Source: an uncultured Clostridium sp.
Lineage (GTDB): Bacteria; Bacillota; Clostridia; Clostridiales; Clostridiaceae
NCBI GenBank assembly: GCA_900540255.1
Contig: UQFE01000009.1
Location: forward strand, 21,457-85,456
Direction of reading: 5' to 3'
DNA length: 64,000 nucleotides
The position numbers and the translations under genes are program-made. Shown here piece after piece: positions 16,531 to 24,599 of the stretch. A model generated the notes under the pieces. The model worked only from the letters and a program-made list of their open reading frames with translations. It made no database searches and had not been told where the DNA came from. How positions within the stretch are numbered: the first letter of the stretch is position 1; the number at the start of each line of letters is the position of its first letter.

Positions 16531-16640
16531 CCACTTGATTAAGTGGAAAGCATATAAAGGCTACGGGAAATATATTAACTTAAAGATAAGTGCAAGATTG
16601 CACCTATTAATAAGTTTTATATTTCCTGTAGTCTTTTTTA
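16531..16640 (+). ncRNA. candidate structured RNA ending in a terminator
   Basis: Hairpin CCACTT-GATT-AAGTGG (16531-16546), then a long closing stem: 16559-16574 (GGCTACGGGAAATATA region) with 16618-16633, containing G.U pairs and followed by T6. Inside it are AACTTA/TAAGTT and GTGCA-AGAT-TGCAC (about 16590-16603). It occupies most of a 240-base gap between the J-domain gene and the next ORF. The multi-stem layout is more than a simple terminator needs. I do not recognise the family. Confidence 0.5.
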
Positions 16641-16664
16641 TTTTGTATTAAAGGAGCTACAGCA

Positions 16665-16811
16665 ATGAATGATGAAGCAAGAAAGTTAAAAAATGCTTAT
16701 GCAAGAGAGTGGAGAGCTAGAAATAAAGATAAGTCGAAAGCTTACCAGGAGAAGTATTGGCAGAATAAAGTTAAGAAAATGAAAGATGAAGGAGAGAAGA
16801 TCAATGAGTAA
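16665..16811 (+). CDS. 48-residue basic phage-like protein
   Basis: Begins MNDEARKLKNAYAREWRARN; highly charged, helical, with Trp/Arg pairs typical of small phage proteins that precede late-region genes. AAAGGAGC precedes ATG 16665. Overlaps the next ORF by eight bases. No named function. Confidence 0.55.
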   Translation: MNDEARKLKNAYAREWRARNKDKSKAYQEKYWQNKVKKMKDEGEKINE

Positions 16812-17445
16812 GAAAAGTGAATTATTAAATGTTATTGAAGAATATAGAAGACAACAGGAATTATTTAAGAGTAAAGTAACTGAAATAGAAAGTAGACAAT
16901 ATTTAATGCAAGAAGGAAAGGAAATTGAAATAGAAAAAATAGCAACACCATTTACAGAAGTTGCACAAAATGCTCAAAATAGAGCTTTAGAAATATTAAA
17001 TAGTGGAATTGAAGCATTAGAGAAAAAATGGAGAGATAATTCTACAGGAAGATTAACAGATTCAAATTATCAAATAGGATTGGCCAATACTATAAAGATG
17101 ATTGAAGCAGGAGCAATTACGAATCAAGAAGATTTTAAAAATATTATAAATACATATAAAGATGACTATAATGCATTAGCAACTATAGAGAATTTATTAG
17201 GATTAGATCACCCAGAATTAGCAGTATTAATACCTAAAGATAATAGAGAATATAATAAGAAAGCATTAAATGATCTAAGAAATAATATAGGGAAATATAT
17301 TGGCCCATACAGTATAAGAGAGTCATTAACTATGAGTTTGCTTGGAATTATCGATTTTATTAATACTAGATTAGAAGATGATTTAACAATAATTCCATGG
17401 GAAGAAGTTAAAAAAATAGATTATGGGAGAATAACTTATAATTAA
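16804..17445 (+). CDS. 213-residue protein, unknown, coiled coil at N terminus
   Basis: Starts at ATG 16804 (MSKKSELL) with GGAGAG about eight bases upstream; an upstream in-frame ATG at 16786 lacks a site. The first 35 residues are a probable coiled coil; the rest is soluble, mixed helix, with no Cys cluster or nucleotide-binding motif. Position in a phage-like operon suggests a role in replication, capsid redirection or host takeover, but the sequence does not show which. Confidence 0.6.
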   Translation: MSKKSELLNVIEEYRRQQELFKSKVTEIESRQYLMQEGKEIEIEKIATPFTEVAQNAQNRALEILNSGIEALEKKWRDNSTGRLTDSNYQIGLANTIKMIEAGAITNQEDFKNIINTYKDDYNALATIENLLGLDHPELAVLIPKDNREYNKKALNDLRNNIGKYIGPYSIRESLTMSLLGIIDFINTRLEDDLTIIPWEEVKKIDYGRITYN

Positions 17446-17568
17446 AAATTTGATAAAAATATGGATTTAAATATGCAATAAAAGGGGCGAAAAAGGCTCC
17501 TTTTTGTATATGGAAATAGGCTTAAAGCATTGAAAATACTAAGAAAGAAAGGAGGGGTATACTCCCCT

Positions 17569-17787
17569 ATGGGTACTAAAAGTAAAAAAACAAGTTTTAG
17601 ATTAAGCAGTCCAAAGGATATAAGAAGGACTTTAGCCAAGGTTACTAATATGATTGCTAATGATGAAATAGATGTTAAAAAGGCTAACGCAATAATTTAC
17701 TCATGTAATTCTATTTTAAACAGTATTAGAACTGATGAATTAGAAAAGCAAGTTCAAGAGTTGGAGGAGTTAGTTAATGATAAGTAG
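17569..17787 (+). CDS. small phage-like protein, unknown
   Basis: 72 residues from ATG 17569; sequence MGTKSKKTSFRLSSPKDIRR, then a helical body ending in a Glu-rich tail. The AAAGGAGG site (17548-17555) partly lies in a hairpin AGGGG/CCCCT (17553-17557 and 17564-17568) directly before the start codon, so initiation may be controlled by RNA folding. An earlier TTG at 17530 has no ribosome binding site. Overlaps the next gene by 11 bases. Confidence 0.55.
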   Translation: MGTKSKKTSFRLSSPKDIRRTLAKVTNMIANDEIDVKKANAIIYSCNSILNSIRTDELEKQVQELEELVNDK

Positions 17788-18019
17788 GAATAGGTTAAAT
17801 AAGATTAAAAAGGCTCTAATAAAGGATTTAGATAAGTTAGTAATTATAAAATTTTCAGATGGTAGCGAGTTAAAAGTTATTGGAGCTGCTATCAATGAAG
17901 CATTTGCTAATTATGATAAAGGAACAGAATTTACAAGAGCAATAAAAGATAAAGAAATAGTTAGTTGTTCAGATCATGGAAAGTTAATTCATGTTATACA
18001 ACAGTTAATAGAAGGTTAG
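17777..18019 (+). CDS. 80-residue protein, unknown
   Basis: Begins inside the preceding gene behind TGGAGGAG. Soluble; contains KFSDGSELKVIGAAINEAF, possibly a small beta-hairpin plus helices. Translationally coupled to both neighbours. Not recognised. Confidence 0.55.
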   Translation: MISRNRLNKIKKALIKDLDKLVIIKFSDGSELKVIGAAINEAFANYDKGTEFTRAIKDKEIVSCSDHGKLIHVIQQLIEG

Positions 18020-18035
18020 TTAAAGAGGTCACAGA

Positions 18036-18746
18036 ATGAGTAATGAGGAATTAGTACAACTATATCAAAATGGAGATAAAAAAGCCTTAGAAAAGCTTAT
18101 ACAAGCAAATACAGGCATAATAAATAAAATAGCAAATAAATATAATGGCATAAATAGAGAGTTAGAATTTGATGATTTATTTCAAAGTGGAGTATTAGGA
18201 CTTATTAATGCAGTTGAAAAATATAATTGTAATCATGAGAAGAAAGCTAAATTTATCACATATGCAGTATTTCTTATAGATAGATATATTTATTTTTGTG
18301 TTAATGGTAGAGGTAGTAAAGAAATAGAAAATAATAAGTTTTACAATAGTTGTACAAGCCTTAATGCTCCTATAGGAGAAGATGAAACAGGAGAAGTAAT
18401 TGACTTAATAGAGGGAGTAGATTATGGTTTTGAGAATATAGAAGAAAAAATATTTTTACAGAACTTAAGAAAAAATTTAGAGGAAGTTATGCAAAGTTGT
18501 AATACTTTAGAACAAAGAGAAATATTGAAAAGTAAGTATGGTTGGAATGCAAAGCCAATGATGTTAAATGATATAGCAGAGCTATTTAATAGTACAGTAA
18601 GTAAAGTAAGAAATATAGAGAACCTAGCATTAAGAAAATTAAGAAATAGCTCATGGGCTATGCAGAATGTAAAAGAGTTTGCAGAGTTTGGATATATAGA
18701 TAAATTTTCTTTAGAGATATTCAGAAGTTGGGGGATAAATGTATAA
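18036..18746 (+). CDS. sigma-70-like factor
   Basis: 236 residues. Region 2 is clear: ELEFDDLFQSGVLGLINAVEKYN followed by KFITYAVFLIDRYIYFCVNG (core binding and -10 recognition). Region 4 follows at about 160-210: LEQREILKSKYGW and IAELFNSTVSKVRNIENLALRKLR, a helix-turn-helix that would read a -35 element. There is no region 1.1. An island-encoded sigma factor could redirect RNA polymerase to island or helper-phage late genes, or its genes may answer to a special promoter. AGAGGTC ribosome binding site; immediately upstream of the late-regulator-like gene. Confidence 0.78.
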   Translation: MSNEELVQLYQNGDKKALEKLIQANTGIINKIANKYNGINRELEFDDLFQSGVLGLINAVEKYNCNHEKKAKFITYAVFLIDRYIYFCVNGRGSKEIENNKFYNSCTSLNAPIGEDETGEVIDLIEGVDYGFENIEEKIFLQNLRKNLEEVMQSCNTLEQREILKSKYGWNAKPMMLNDIAELFNSTVSKVRNIENLALRKLRNSSWAMQNVKEFAEFGYIDKFSLEIFRSWGINV

Positions 18747-18758
18747 GTGAGAGATAGT

Positions 18759-19094
18759 ATGATCAAGGCTAAAGATATAATAAATATAAAGCAAGAACAT
18801 GAGAAGTATAAGAAGCTATATGAGAATGAAACTGATATTGTAAAGAGAAGGAAATATGGAAGAAGATTTAGAGATTATGAAGATAAACTTATGGATATAG
18901 AATTACAATTATTAAATATAGAATTAGGGTTATTTAGGGATATTGAATTACACAAGAATGTATTTATAGATAGATATATGAAGAATATATCAGTAGAAAG
19001 ATTAGTTGATAAATATAGATTATCAAGAACAACTATATATAGAATTTGTAATAAAGCTAAGAGATTGTTTGAGAGTAATAGATGGAGAATTTAA
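18759..19094 (+). CDS. late-regulator-like HTH protein
   Basis: 111 residues from ATG 18759 (GTG 18747 is an alternative, 1 bp after the sigma gene stop). N-terminal charged helices, then a C-terminal sigma-region-4-like helix-turn-helix: VERLVDKYRLSRTTIYRICNKAKRLFE. This layout resembles the ArpU/RinA-type activators that end phage early operons and switch on late transcription. Close coupling with the sigma-like gene suggests that the two act together. Confidence 0.6.
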   Translation: MIKAKDIINIKQEHEKYKKLYENETDIVKRRKYGRRFRDYEDKLMDIELQLLNIELGLFRDIELHKNVFIDRYMKNISVERLVDKYRLSRTTIYRICNKAKRLFESNRWRI

Positions 19095-19177
19095 AATGAT
19101 GTGTTTATATTTAATTGGAAAATACTTATAGAGTGTATATGTCTTTTATTGTATAATTATGTAATAAGGAGGTAGAT

Positions 19178-19942
19178 ATGGTGGAATTAGCAAAAGATTT
19201 AATAATGATAATACCAGCAATAATTATATGTATAAAGACAGTTTATAGTATTTTTATTGAGATTATAAAATCAAAGTATAGTTTAGCTCCAGGAGAAGAG
19301 TCAATATTTAAAATAGTTATTTCTATAATAGGATATGGAATAGTTAGCATAGATATAGTATATTTATTAATAGTTATATTTAAATTATTTAGTGAAGGCG
19401 TGAAGTATAATCCAATAGCATTAATTGAATTTAATCCTACTATTAGTGAGTTAATAGCACTGTTAATAGTAGTAATGTTTATTATTATATTTATTTCAAT
19501 CCCCGTTAACTTTGTAAGGTTATTAGATATTTTTAGAGATAAATTAGAAAAGGAAGTTATAAATTATGGTAAAATGAAAAAATATAGAAATGGATTATAT
19601 TTAAATGGGGGGTTATTAATTTTTTTAACAGGATTCTTTATTTTACCAATTATTATTACAGGATATAAAGAAATCAGCAAGGAGCAGTTATCAACTATAT
19701 TTGGAATATTAATATTTAATTTTACAATGATAACAATTCTCTGTAGTTTATATAAAGCGTATAAGGAAATATATGATGATAGAGTTTATGTATTAGAAGG
19801 TGAAGGTATATTTATTACATGTAAAATTTATTTAACATATTCAGATTATTATTTAATTATATCGAATGGAGAAGAAAAATTTATATCAAAAAATAAAATA
19901 GAGATTATAAGAAAGATAAAAATACCTAATGAACATAAATAA
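19178..19942 (+). CDS. polytopic membrane protein, unknown (cargo)
   Basis: 254 residues with five hydrophobic spans (about 5-27, 42-70, 88-108, 145-165, 172-190) and a soluble C-terminal tail of about 60 residues. No transporter, protease or nuclease motif recognised. AAGGAGG ribosome binding site before ATG 19178. It lies in the variable cargo zone between the regulators and AbiF, where satellites usually carry defence or fitness genes, so an anti-phage or immunity role is possible but unproven. Confidence 0.6.
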   Translation: MVELAKDLIMIIPAIIICIKTVYSIFIEIIKSKYSLAPGEESIFKIVISIIGYGIVSIDIVYLLIVIFKLFSEGVKYNPIALIEFNPTISELIALLIVVMFIIIFISIPVNFVRLLDIFRDKLEKEVINYGKMKKYRNGLYLNGGLLIFLTGFFILPIIITGYKEISKEQLSTIFGILIFNFTMITILCSLYKAYKEIYDDRVYVLEGEGIFITCKIYLTYSDYYLIISNGEEKFISKNKIEIIRKIKIPNEHK

Positions 19943-20016
19943 TTGTAGTATTAATAAATATTTATACTAGTACAAGCTGATTTATAAATGAATATAGTAT
20001 TTTAGGAGGTTATTAT

Positions 20017-20385
20017 ATGAAAAATATAATATTAGAATTTGATAAAAGAATTATAGAAAAAGAAGAAATGAAGGAGCATATTGATTATTATGTAAGTATG
20101 GCTCAAAAAGGATTTAATTTTCTTAATAATAATGATAAAAAAGGTGCTATGGAAGTTCTTAAAGAGATAAGAAAATATATGAAAGAGGAATTCAATTATT
20201 ATAATAAATCAAAGGTGCAAAAGTACATAGAGAAGAATTCTCTTTATAGTATTTATTATAACGGACTATATGAAGCATTTGCAAAACAGATTAAACCAAC
20301 ATCATATGAGACATTAAGTAGTAATTTATATGATATTGAAGATTATATAAGTAATTATAATATGTCGATATTCTTTAAGAATTAA
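20017..20385 (+). CDS. 122-residue soluble protein, unknown (cargo)
   Basis: Helical, acidic/basic mixed, rich in Tyr and Asn (YYVSMAQKGFNFLNNND...). TTAGGAGG precedes ATG 20017. Follows the membrane protein by 74 bases and is closed by its own terminator at 20490-20524, so the pair may form a two-gene unit. Not recognised. Confidence 0.55.
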   Translation: MKNIILEFDKRIIEKEEMKEHIDYYVSMAQKGFNFLNNNDKKGAMEVLKEIRKYMKEEFNYYNKSKVQKYIEKNSLYSIYYNGLYEAFAKQIKPTSYETLSSNLYDIEDYISNYNMSIFFKN

Positions 20386-20489
20386 TAGGATAATGATTTA
20401 AATATATTTTAAAATACAATTTATATAATTTATTTGTGTAAATTTAGTTAAAAGTAATTTTTTATTAATAATGTAAAAATGAACATGAT

Positions 20490-20524
20490 AAAGCTGGTGC
20501 AAAATATTTGTATCAGCTTTTATT
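20490..20524 (+). terminator. probable terminator before the abiF locus
   Basis: AAAGCTG (20490-20496) / CAGCTTT (20514-20520) with a long partly paired loop and TATTAATT tail. The remaining 20386-20740 is AT-rich with no gene or strong structure visible. Confidence 0.55.
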
Positions 20525-20740
20525 AATTAGAAATTATTAAATTGTGGTAGAGTAATTCTTTATAGCTGGATTAAATTATATGAGGAGAAATTATAAATAA
20601 TAAATAATAAATATTCTTGAATTTATCAAAAAAATAATTGATATTACATAAAAATTAAAGAAATATAGAGTATTATAGATGAATATTGAGATAATTTATT
20701 TTAAATAGGAATAAAGAAGGCTGATGTGAGTGTACAAAAA

Positions 20741-20762
20741 TTACGTTTAAACGTAATATAAT
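20741..20762 (+). promoter_or_regulatory. promoter of the abiF RNA with overlapping 16-bp palindrome
   Basis: TTACGTTTAAACGTAA (20741-20756) is a perfect palindrome directly before the -10 box TATAAT (20757-20762). The -35 is poor. A start about seven bases after the -10 would fall at the foot of the first hairpin (20772). The palindrome could be an operator or the binding site of an activator. Confidence 0.6.
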
Positions 20763-20771
20763 ATTAACAGA

Positions 20772-20876
20772 ACTTACAGCGCCTCTTAATAATGCGAACC
20801 GTGTAAGTCAATATAATCGAAAATTAGTTAAAATCCACCACGCCTCTTAATAATGCGAACCGGGTGGATTTTTTTT
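20772..20876 (+). ncRNA. abiF-associated RNA: two tandem hairpin units, second one a terminator
   Basis: Unit 1: ACTTACA (20772-20778) pairs with TGTAAGT (20802-20808). Unit 2: AAAATCCACC (20830-20839) pairs perfectly with GGTGGATTTT (20863-20872) and is followed by a T8 run (20869-20876). Both units enclose the same 22-nt core starting CGCCTCTTAATAATGCGAAC (20780-20801 and 20841-20862; 22/22 identical, 61 bases apart), in which CGC can pair with GCG. The stems differ in sequence but not position, so pairing is conserved while sequence is not. An abiF RNA motif upstream of Abi_2 genes has been described; I recall it but cannot search. Likely the antitoxin or guide-like partner of the protein downstream. 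Confidence 0.8.
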
Positions 20877-20889
20877 AGGGGAGAATTGT

Positions 20890-21798
20890 ATGGAGGGAAT
20901 AACTCAACTTAAAGAGCCAAGGACATTTGAAGAACAAATTCAAATTTTAAAATCAAGAAATATGGAGATAGAAAATGAAGAAAGAGCTATTGAAATATTA
21001 AAGAGAACAAACTATTACAGACTTACAGCATATGCGTTACAGTTTAAACATAATGATGAATACAAAGATATTACTTTTGATAAAATGTACAAGTTATATA
21101 AATTTGATATGAAATTAAGGCATTTAATTTTAGCTGTATTAGAAAATATAGAAATATCATTAAGAACATATGTAGCCTATAATTTATCGATTAAGTATGG
21201 AGCAGAGGCTCACAAAAAAGAAGAATTATTTAAAGATATAGATTTATATAAGGGATATTATGATGAAGATAATAAATATCATAATGGATTACTAGATGAG
21301 ATCAAAAGTGAACAAATAAAGAAAAAAAATGAACCTTTTGTTAAGCATCATATTAAAACATATGAAGGGAAATTTCCAATATGGGCGGTTGTTGAACTGT
21401 TTTCTTTTGGAATGTTGTCAAAAATGTATAAGAATTTAATTGTTGCAGAACAAAAGGAAATTTCAAGAGGGTGTTTTAATACAAACTATCAATTATTAGA
21501 AAGTTGGTTAGATACATTAGCATATATTAGGAATACTTGTGCTCATTATGGTAGACTTTATAATAAAAAGCTACCTAAAATTCCTAAAATACATAGTAGG
21601 TATAATAAGTACAAAGATTATATAGAAATAAATAAGTTATTTGTCGCAATATTAGCTTTAAAGGAACTTTTAACACCAATAAATAAATATGAGGAATTTA
21701 AAGAAAATTTAAAAGAATTAATAAAAGAGTACATAGATATTATAGATTTAGATACATTGGGGTTTATTGATAATTGGGAAGAAGTTTTGGAGCTGTAA
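20890..21798 (+). CDS. abiF: Abi_2 / AbiF-family HEPN protein (abortive infection toxin)
   Basis: 302-residue abortive infection protein of the Abi_2 family (AbiD/AbiF). The HEPN ribonuclease-type motif R-x4-H is Arg214-NTCA-His219, followed by YGRLYNK, as in the family. A second conserved block LRHLILAVLENIEISLRTYVAY (76-97) includes Glu85-Asn86 and Arg92. N-terminal EEQIQILKSRNM and NYYRLTAYA are also family hallmarks. GGGGAG ribosome binding site lies just after the RNA terminator, so expression needs read-through of unit 2. No membrane segment. Expected role is RNA cleavage causing growth arrest on phage infection, held in check by the upstream RNA. Nuclease activity is inferred from the motif. 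It is the last gene of the island. Confidence 0.88.
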   Translation: MEGITQLKEPRTFEEQIQILKSRNMEIENEERAIEILKRTNYYRLTAYALQFKHNDEYKDITFDKMYKLYKFDMKLRHLILAVLENIEISLRTYVAYNLSIKYGAEAHKKEELFKDIDLYKGYYDEDNKYHNGLLDEIKSEQIKKKNEPFVKHHIKTYEGKFPIWAVVELFSFGMLSKMYKNLIVAEQKEISRGCFNTNYQLLESWLDTLAYIRNTCAHYGRLYNKKLPKIPKIHSRYNKYKDYIEINKLFVAILALKELLTPINKYEEFKENLKELIKEYIDIIDLDTLGFIDNWEEVLEL

Positions 21799-21904
21799 TT
21801 ATTAATATTAGTTTATATATAAATATTTATAATTAGATAATCAATTTTATTAATTTACATATAAATCAAAAAGAATTCTAGAAATAGGGTTCTTTTTGAT
21901 TAGA

Positions 21905-21925
21905 AGTGGGAAAAATAGTGGGAAA
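21905..21925 (+). repeat. two AGTGGGAAA repeats, probable integrase arm sites (right)
   Basis: Copies at 21905 and 21917, again 12 bp apart and in the same orientation as the four at the left end. Confidence 0.6.
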
Positions 21926-21934
21926 TTTATAAAA

Positions 21935-21982
21935 GTAAAAAGCCTTGATATTACGGAAACGAGTAATATCGAGGCTTTTTAC
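21935..21982 (-). terminator. island-supplied terminator for tRNA-Leu
   Basis: 20-bp stem (21935-21954 with 21963-21982, one G.T). Its middle (ATATTAC/GTAATATC) matches the displaced chromosomal terminator at 9061-9103. It lies immediately downstream of the restored tRNA on the minus strand. Confidence 0.75.
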
Positions 21983-21989
21983 TTGTTAG

Positions 21990-22019
21990 ATATAAAATTG
22001 GTGCCGGCAGTGGGAATCG
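21990..22019. repeat. attR (30-bp core)
   Basis: Identical to attL at 9117-9146. Covers the tRNA-Leu T-arm 3' strand, acceptor 3' strand, CCA and flanking bases. Confidence 0.88.
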
Positions 22020-22081
22020 AACCCACACGGTTACCCGCATGATTTTGAGTCATGTGCGTCTGCCAGTTCCGCCATGCCGAC
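21999..22081 (-). tRNA. tRNA-Leu (anticodon CAA), CCA encoded
   Basis: Minus-strand 83-nt tRNA. Acceptor GTCGGCA pairs with TGCCGGC (one G.T), discriminator A and encoded CCA at 21999-22001. Anticodon stem CATGA/TCATG encloses the loop CTCAAAA, anticodon CAA (reads UUG). A long variable arm (CGGGTAACCG) identifies a class II tRNA, and the T-arm has GGGTTCGATTCCC. Its last 21 bases come from the island, and the gene stays intact after integration. Confidence 0.95.
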
Positions 22082-22279
22082 TTAATTAACATATAAATAA
22101 TATTATCATATAGGGATAATTGTGTCAATAGAATAAATTGAAAAAAGTGGAAAAAGGATTTGGTTGATATATAGAAAATGAGTAACTAATTTAATAGTAT
22201 TTAGAACTTGTTGTAAGATTTTATCATATATTGCTTATATAATGATAAAGCTATGAATAATAAAGGAGATTTAAAAATT

Positions 22280-23098
22280 ATGGAATGGTTTATGGGATTA
22301 AATCCAATTGCTCAGGGATTATCGGCTACAATATTTACATGGGCAATAACAGCACTAGGTGCAGCTTTAGTATTTTTCTTTAAAACTGTTGATAGGAGAA
22401 TATTAAATTGCATGCTTGGATTTGGAGCTGGAGTTATGATAGCAGCAAGTTTTTGGTCATTATTAAATCCAGCAATAGAATTATGTGATAACCTTGGATA
22501 TAGTGAAATTATATTACCATCCATTGGATTTTTTTCAGGAGGAATTTTTATAATATTAGCTGATAAAATGATGGATAAGTATTCATATGGGGTAATAACA
22601 GAAAATGATGAAATAGCAAGAGACTCAATAGTAAAGAAGTACAAAAGAAGTATATTGCTTGTAGTAGCAGTAACACTTCATAACATACCAGAGGGATTAG
22701 CTGTTGGGGTAGCCTTTGGTGGAGTAGCAGCAGGAATACCATCAGCAACTATAGGAGCAGCTATAAGCTTAGCATTGGGAATAGGTCTTCAAAATTTCCC
22801 AGAGGGAGCAGCTGTATCTTTACCTTTAAGAAGAGAGGGTTTATCAAGAACTAAAAGTTTTTTTTACGGACAAGCATCAGGAATAGTTGAGCCAATAGCA
22901 GGTTTTTTAGGTGCAATGGCAGCTGTTGGGGTTAGAAGTATGTTACCATTTTTTTTAGCTTTTTCAGCAGGGGCAATGGTTTCAGTTGTAGGTTCAGAAC
23001 TATTACCAGAAGCATCTATTGAAAATAAGGCATTAACAACTATAGGATTAATATTTGGATTTATAACTATGATGATATTAGATGTAACACTTGGATAA
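22280..23098 (+). CDS. ZIP-family divalent metal transporter
   Basis: 272-residue membrane importer for zinc or other divalent metals, with eight predicted spans. The two metal-site helices are diagnostic: TLHNIPEGLAVGVAFGG and LQNFPEGAAVSLPLR (HNxPEG and QNxPEG). Start ATG 22280 behind AAAGGAG; an earlier in-frame ATG at 22253 lies before that site. Monocistronic. Direction of transport is import by family rule; the preferred metal is not readable. Confidence 0.9.
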   Translation: MEWFMGLNPIAQGLSATIFTWAITALGAALVFFFKTVDRRILNCMLGFGAGVMIAASFWSLLNPAIELCDNLGYSEIILPSIGFFSGGIFIILADKMMDKYSYGVITENDEIARDSIVKKYKRSILLVVAVTLHNIPEGLAVGVAFGGVAAGIPSATIGAAISLALGIGLQNFPEGAAVSLPLRREGLSRTKSFFYGQASGIVEPIAGFLGAMAAVGVRSMLPFFLAFSAGAMVSVVGSELLPEASIENKALTTIGLIFGFITMMILDVTLG

Positions 23099-23197
23099 AG
23101 ATAAAAGAAGGATGACACAAAAGTATCATCCTAATTACATAAAAATATAAGGTTTTATTGAGAGAATTAAAAGTTTATTCAAAAAAGATTTATATTA

Positions 23198-24529
<1,332 letters not shown>

Positions 24530-24599
24530 TTATTTAATGAATAAAACATTTAAACTTTTACTAGATGTAAATAAAAATCATTATCAATACTTTTAACTT

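Larger units (their letters stand above)
9117..22019. mobile_element. 12.9-kb integrated island (phage-satellite-like) in tRNA-Leu
   Basis: Bounded by 30-bp direct repeats (9117-9146 and 21990-22019), the right one lying within the tRNA-Leu 3' end, giving a unit length of 12,873 bp. Gene order is integrase (-), repressor (-), Cro (+), excisionase-like (+), replication initiator, DnaB-type helicase, small phage-like proteins, J-domain protein, sigma-70-like factor, late-regulator-like HTH protein, membrane protein, small soluble protein, AbiF with RNA. No capsid, portal, terminase, tail, lysis, relaxase or type IV secretion gene is visible. This fits a phage-inducible satellite or a defective prophage that replicates but must borrow packaging; that is inference. 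Confidence 0.85.

Noticed and set aside
20780..20862. Two identical 22-base repeats 61 bases apart could be read as a minimal CRISPR array
   Set aside because: Only two copies, each enclosed in its own complementary stem with different flanks; the second is a terminator. No cas gene is near. RNA antitoxin units fit better.
9117..22019. Integrative conjugative element
   Set aside because: No relaxase, coupling ATPase, VirB4-like or other conjugation gene is visible in 12.9 kb.
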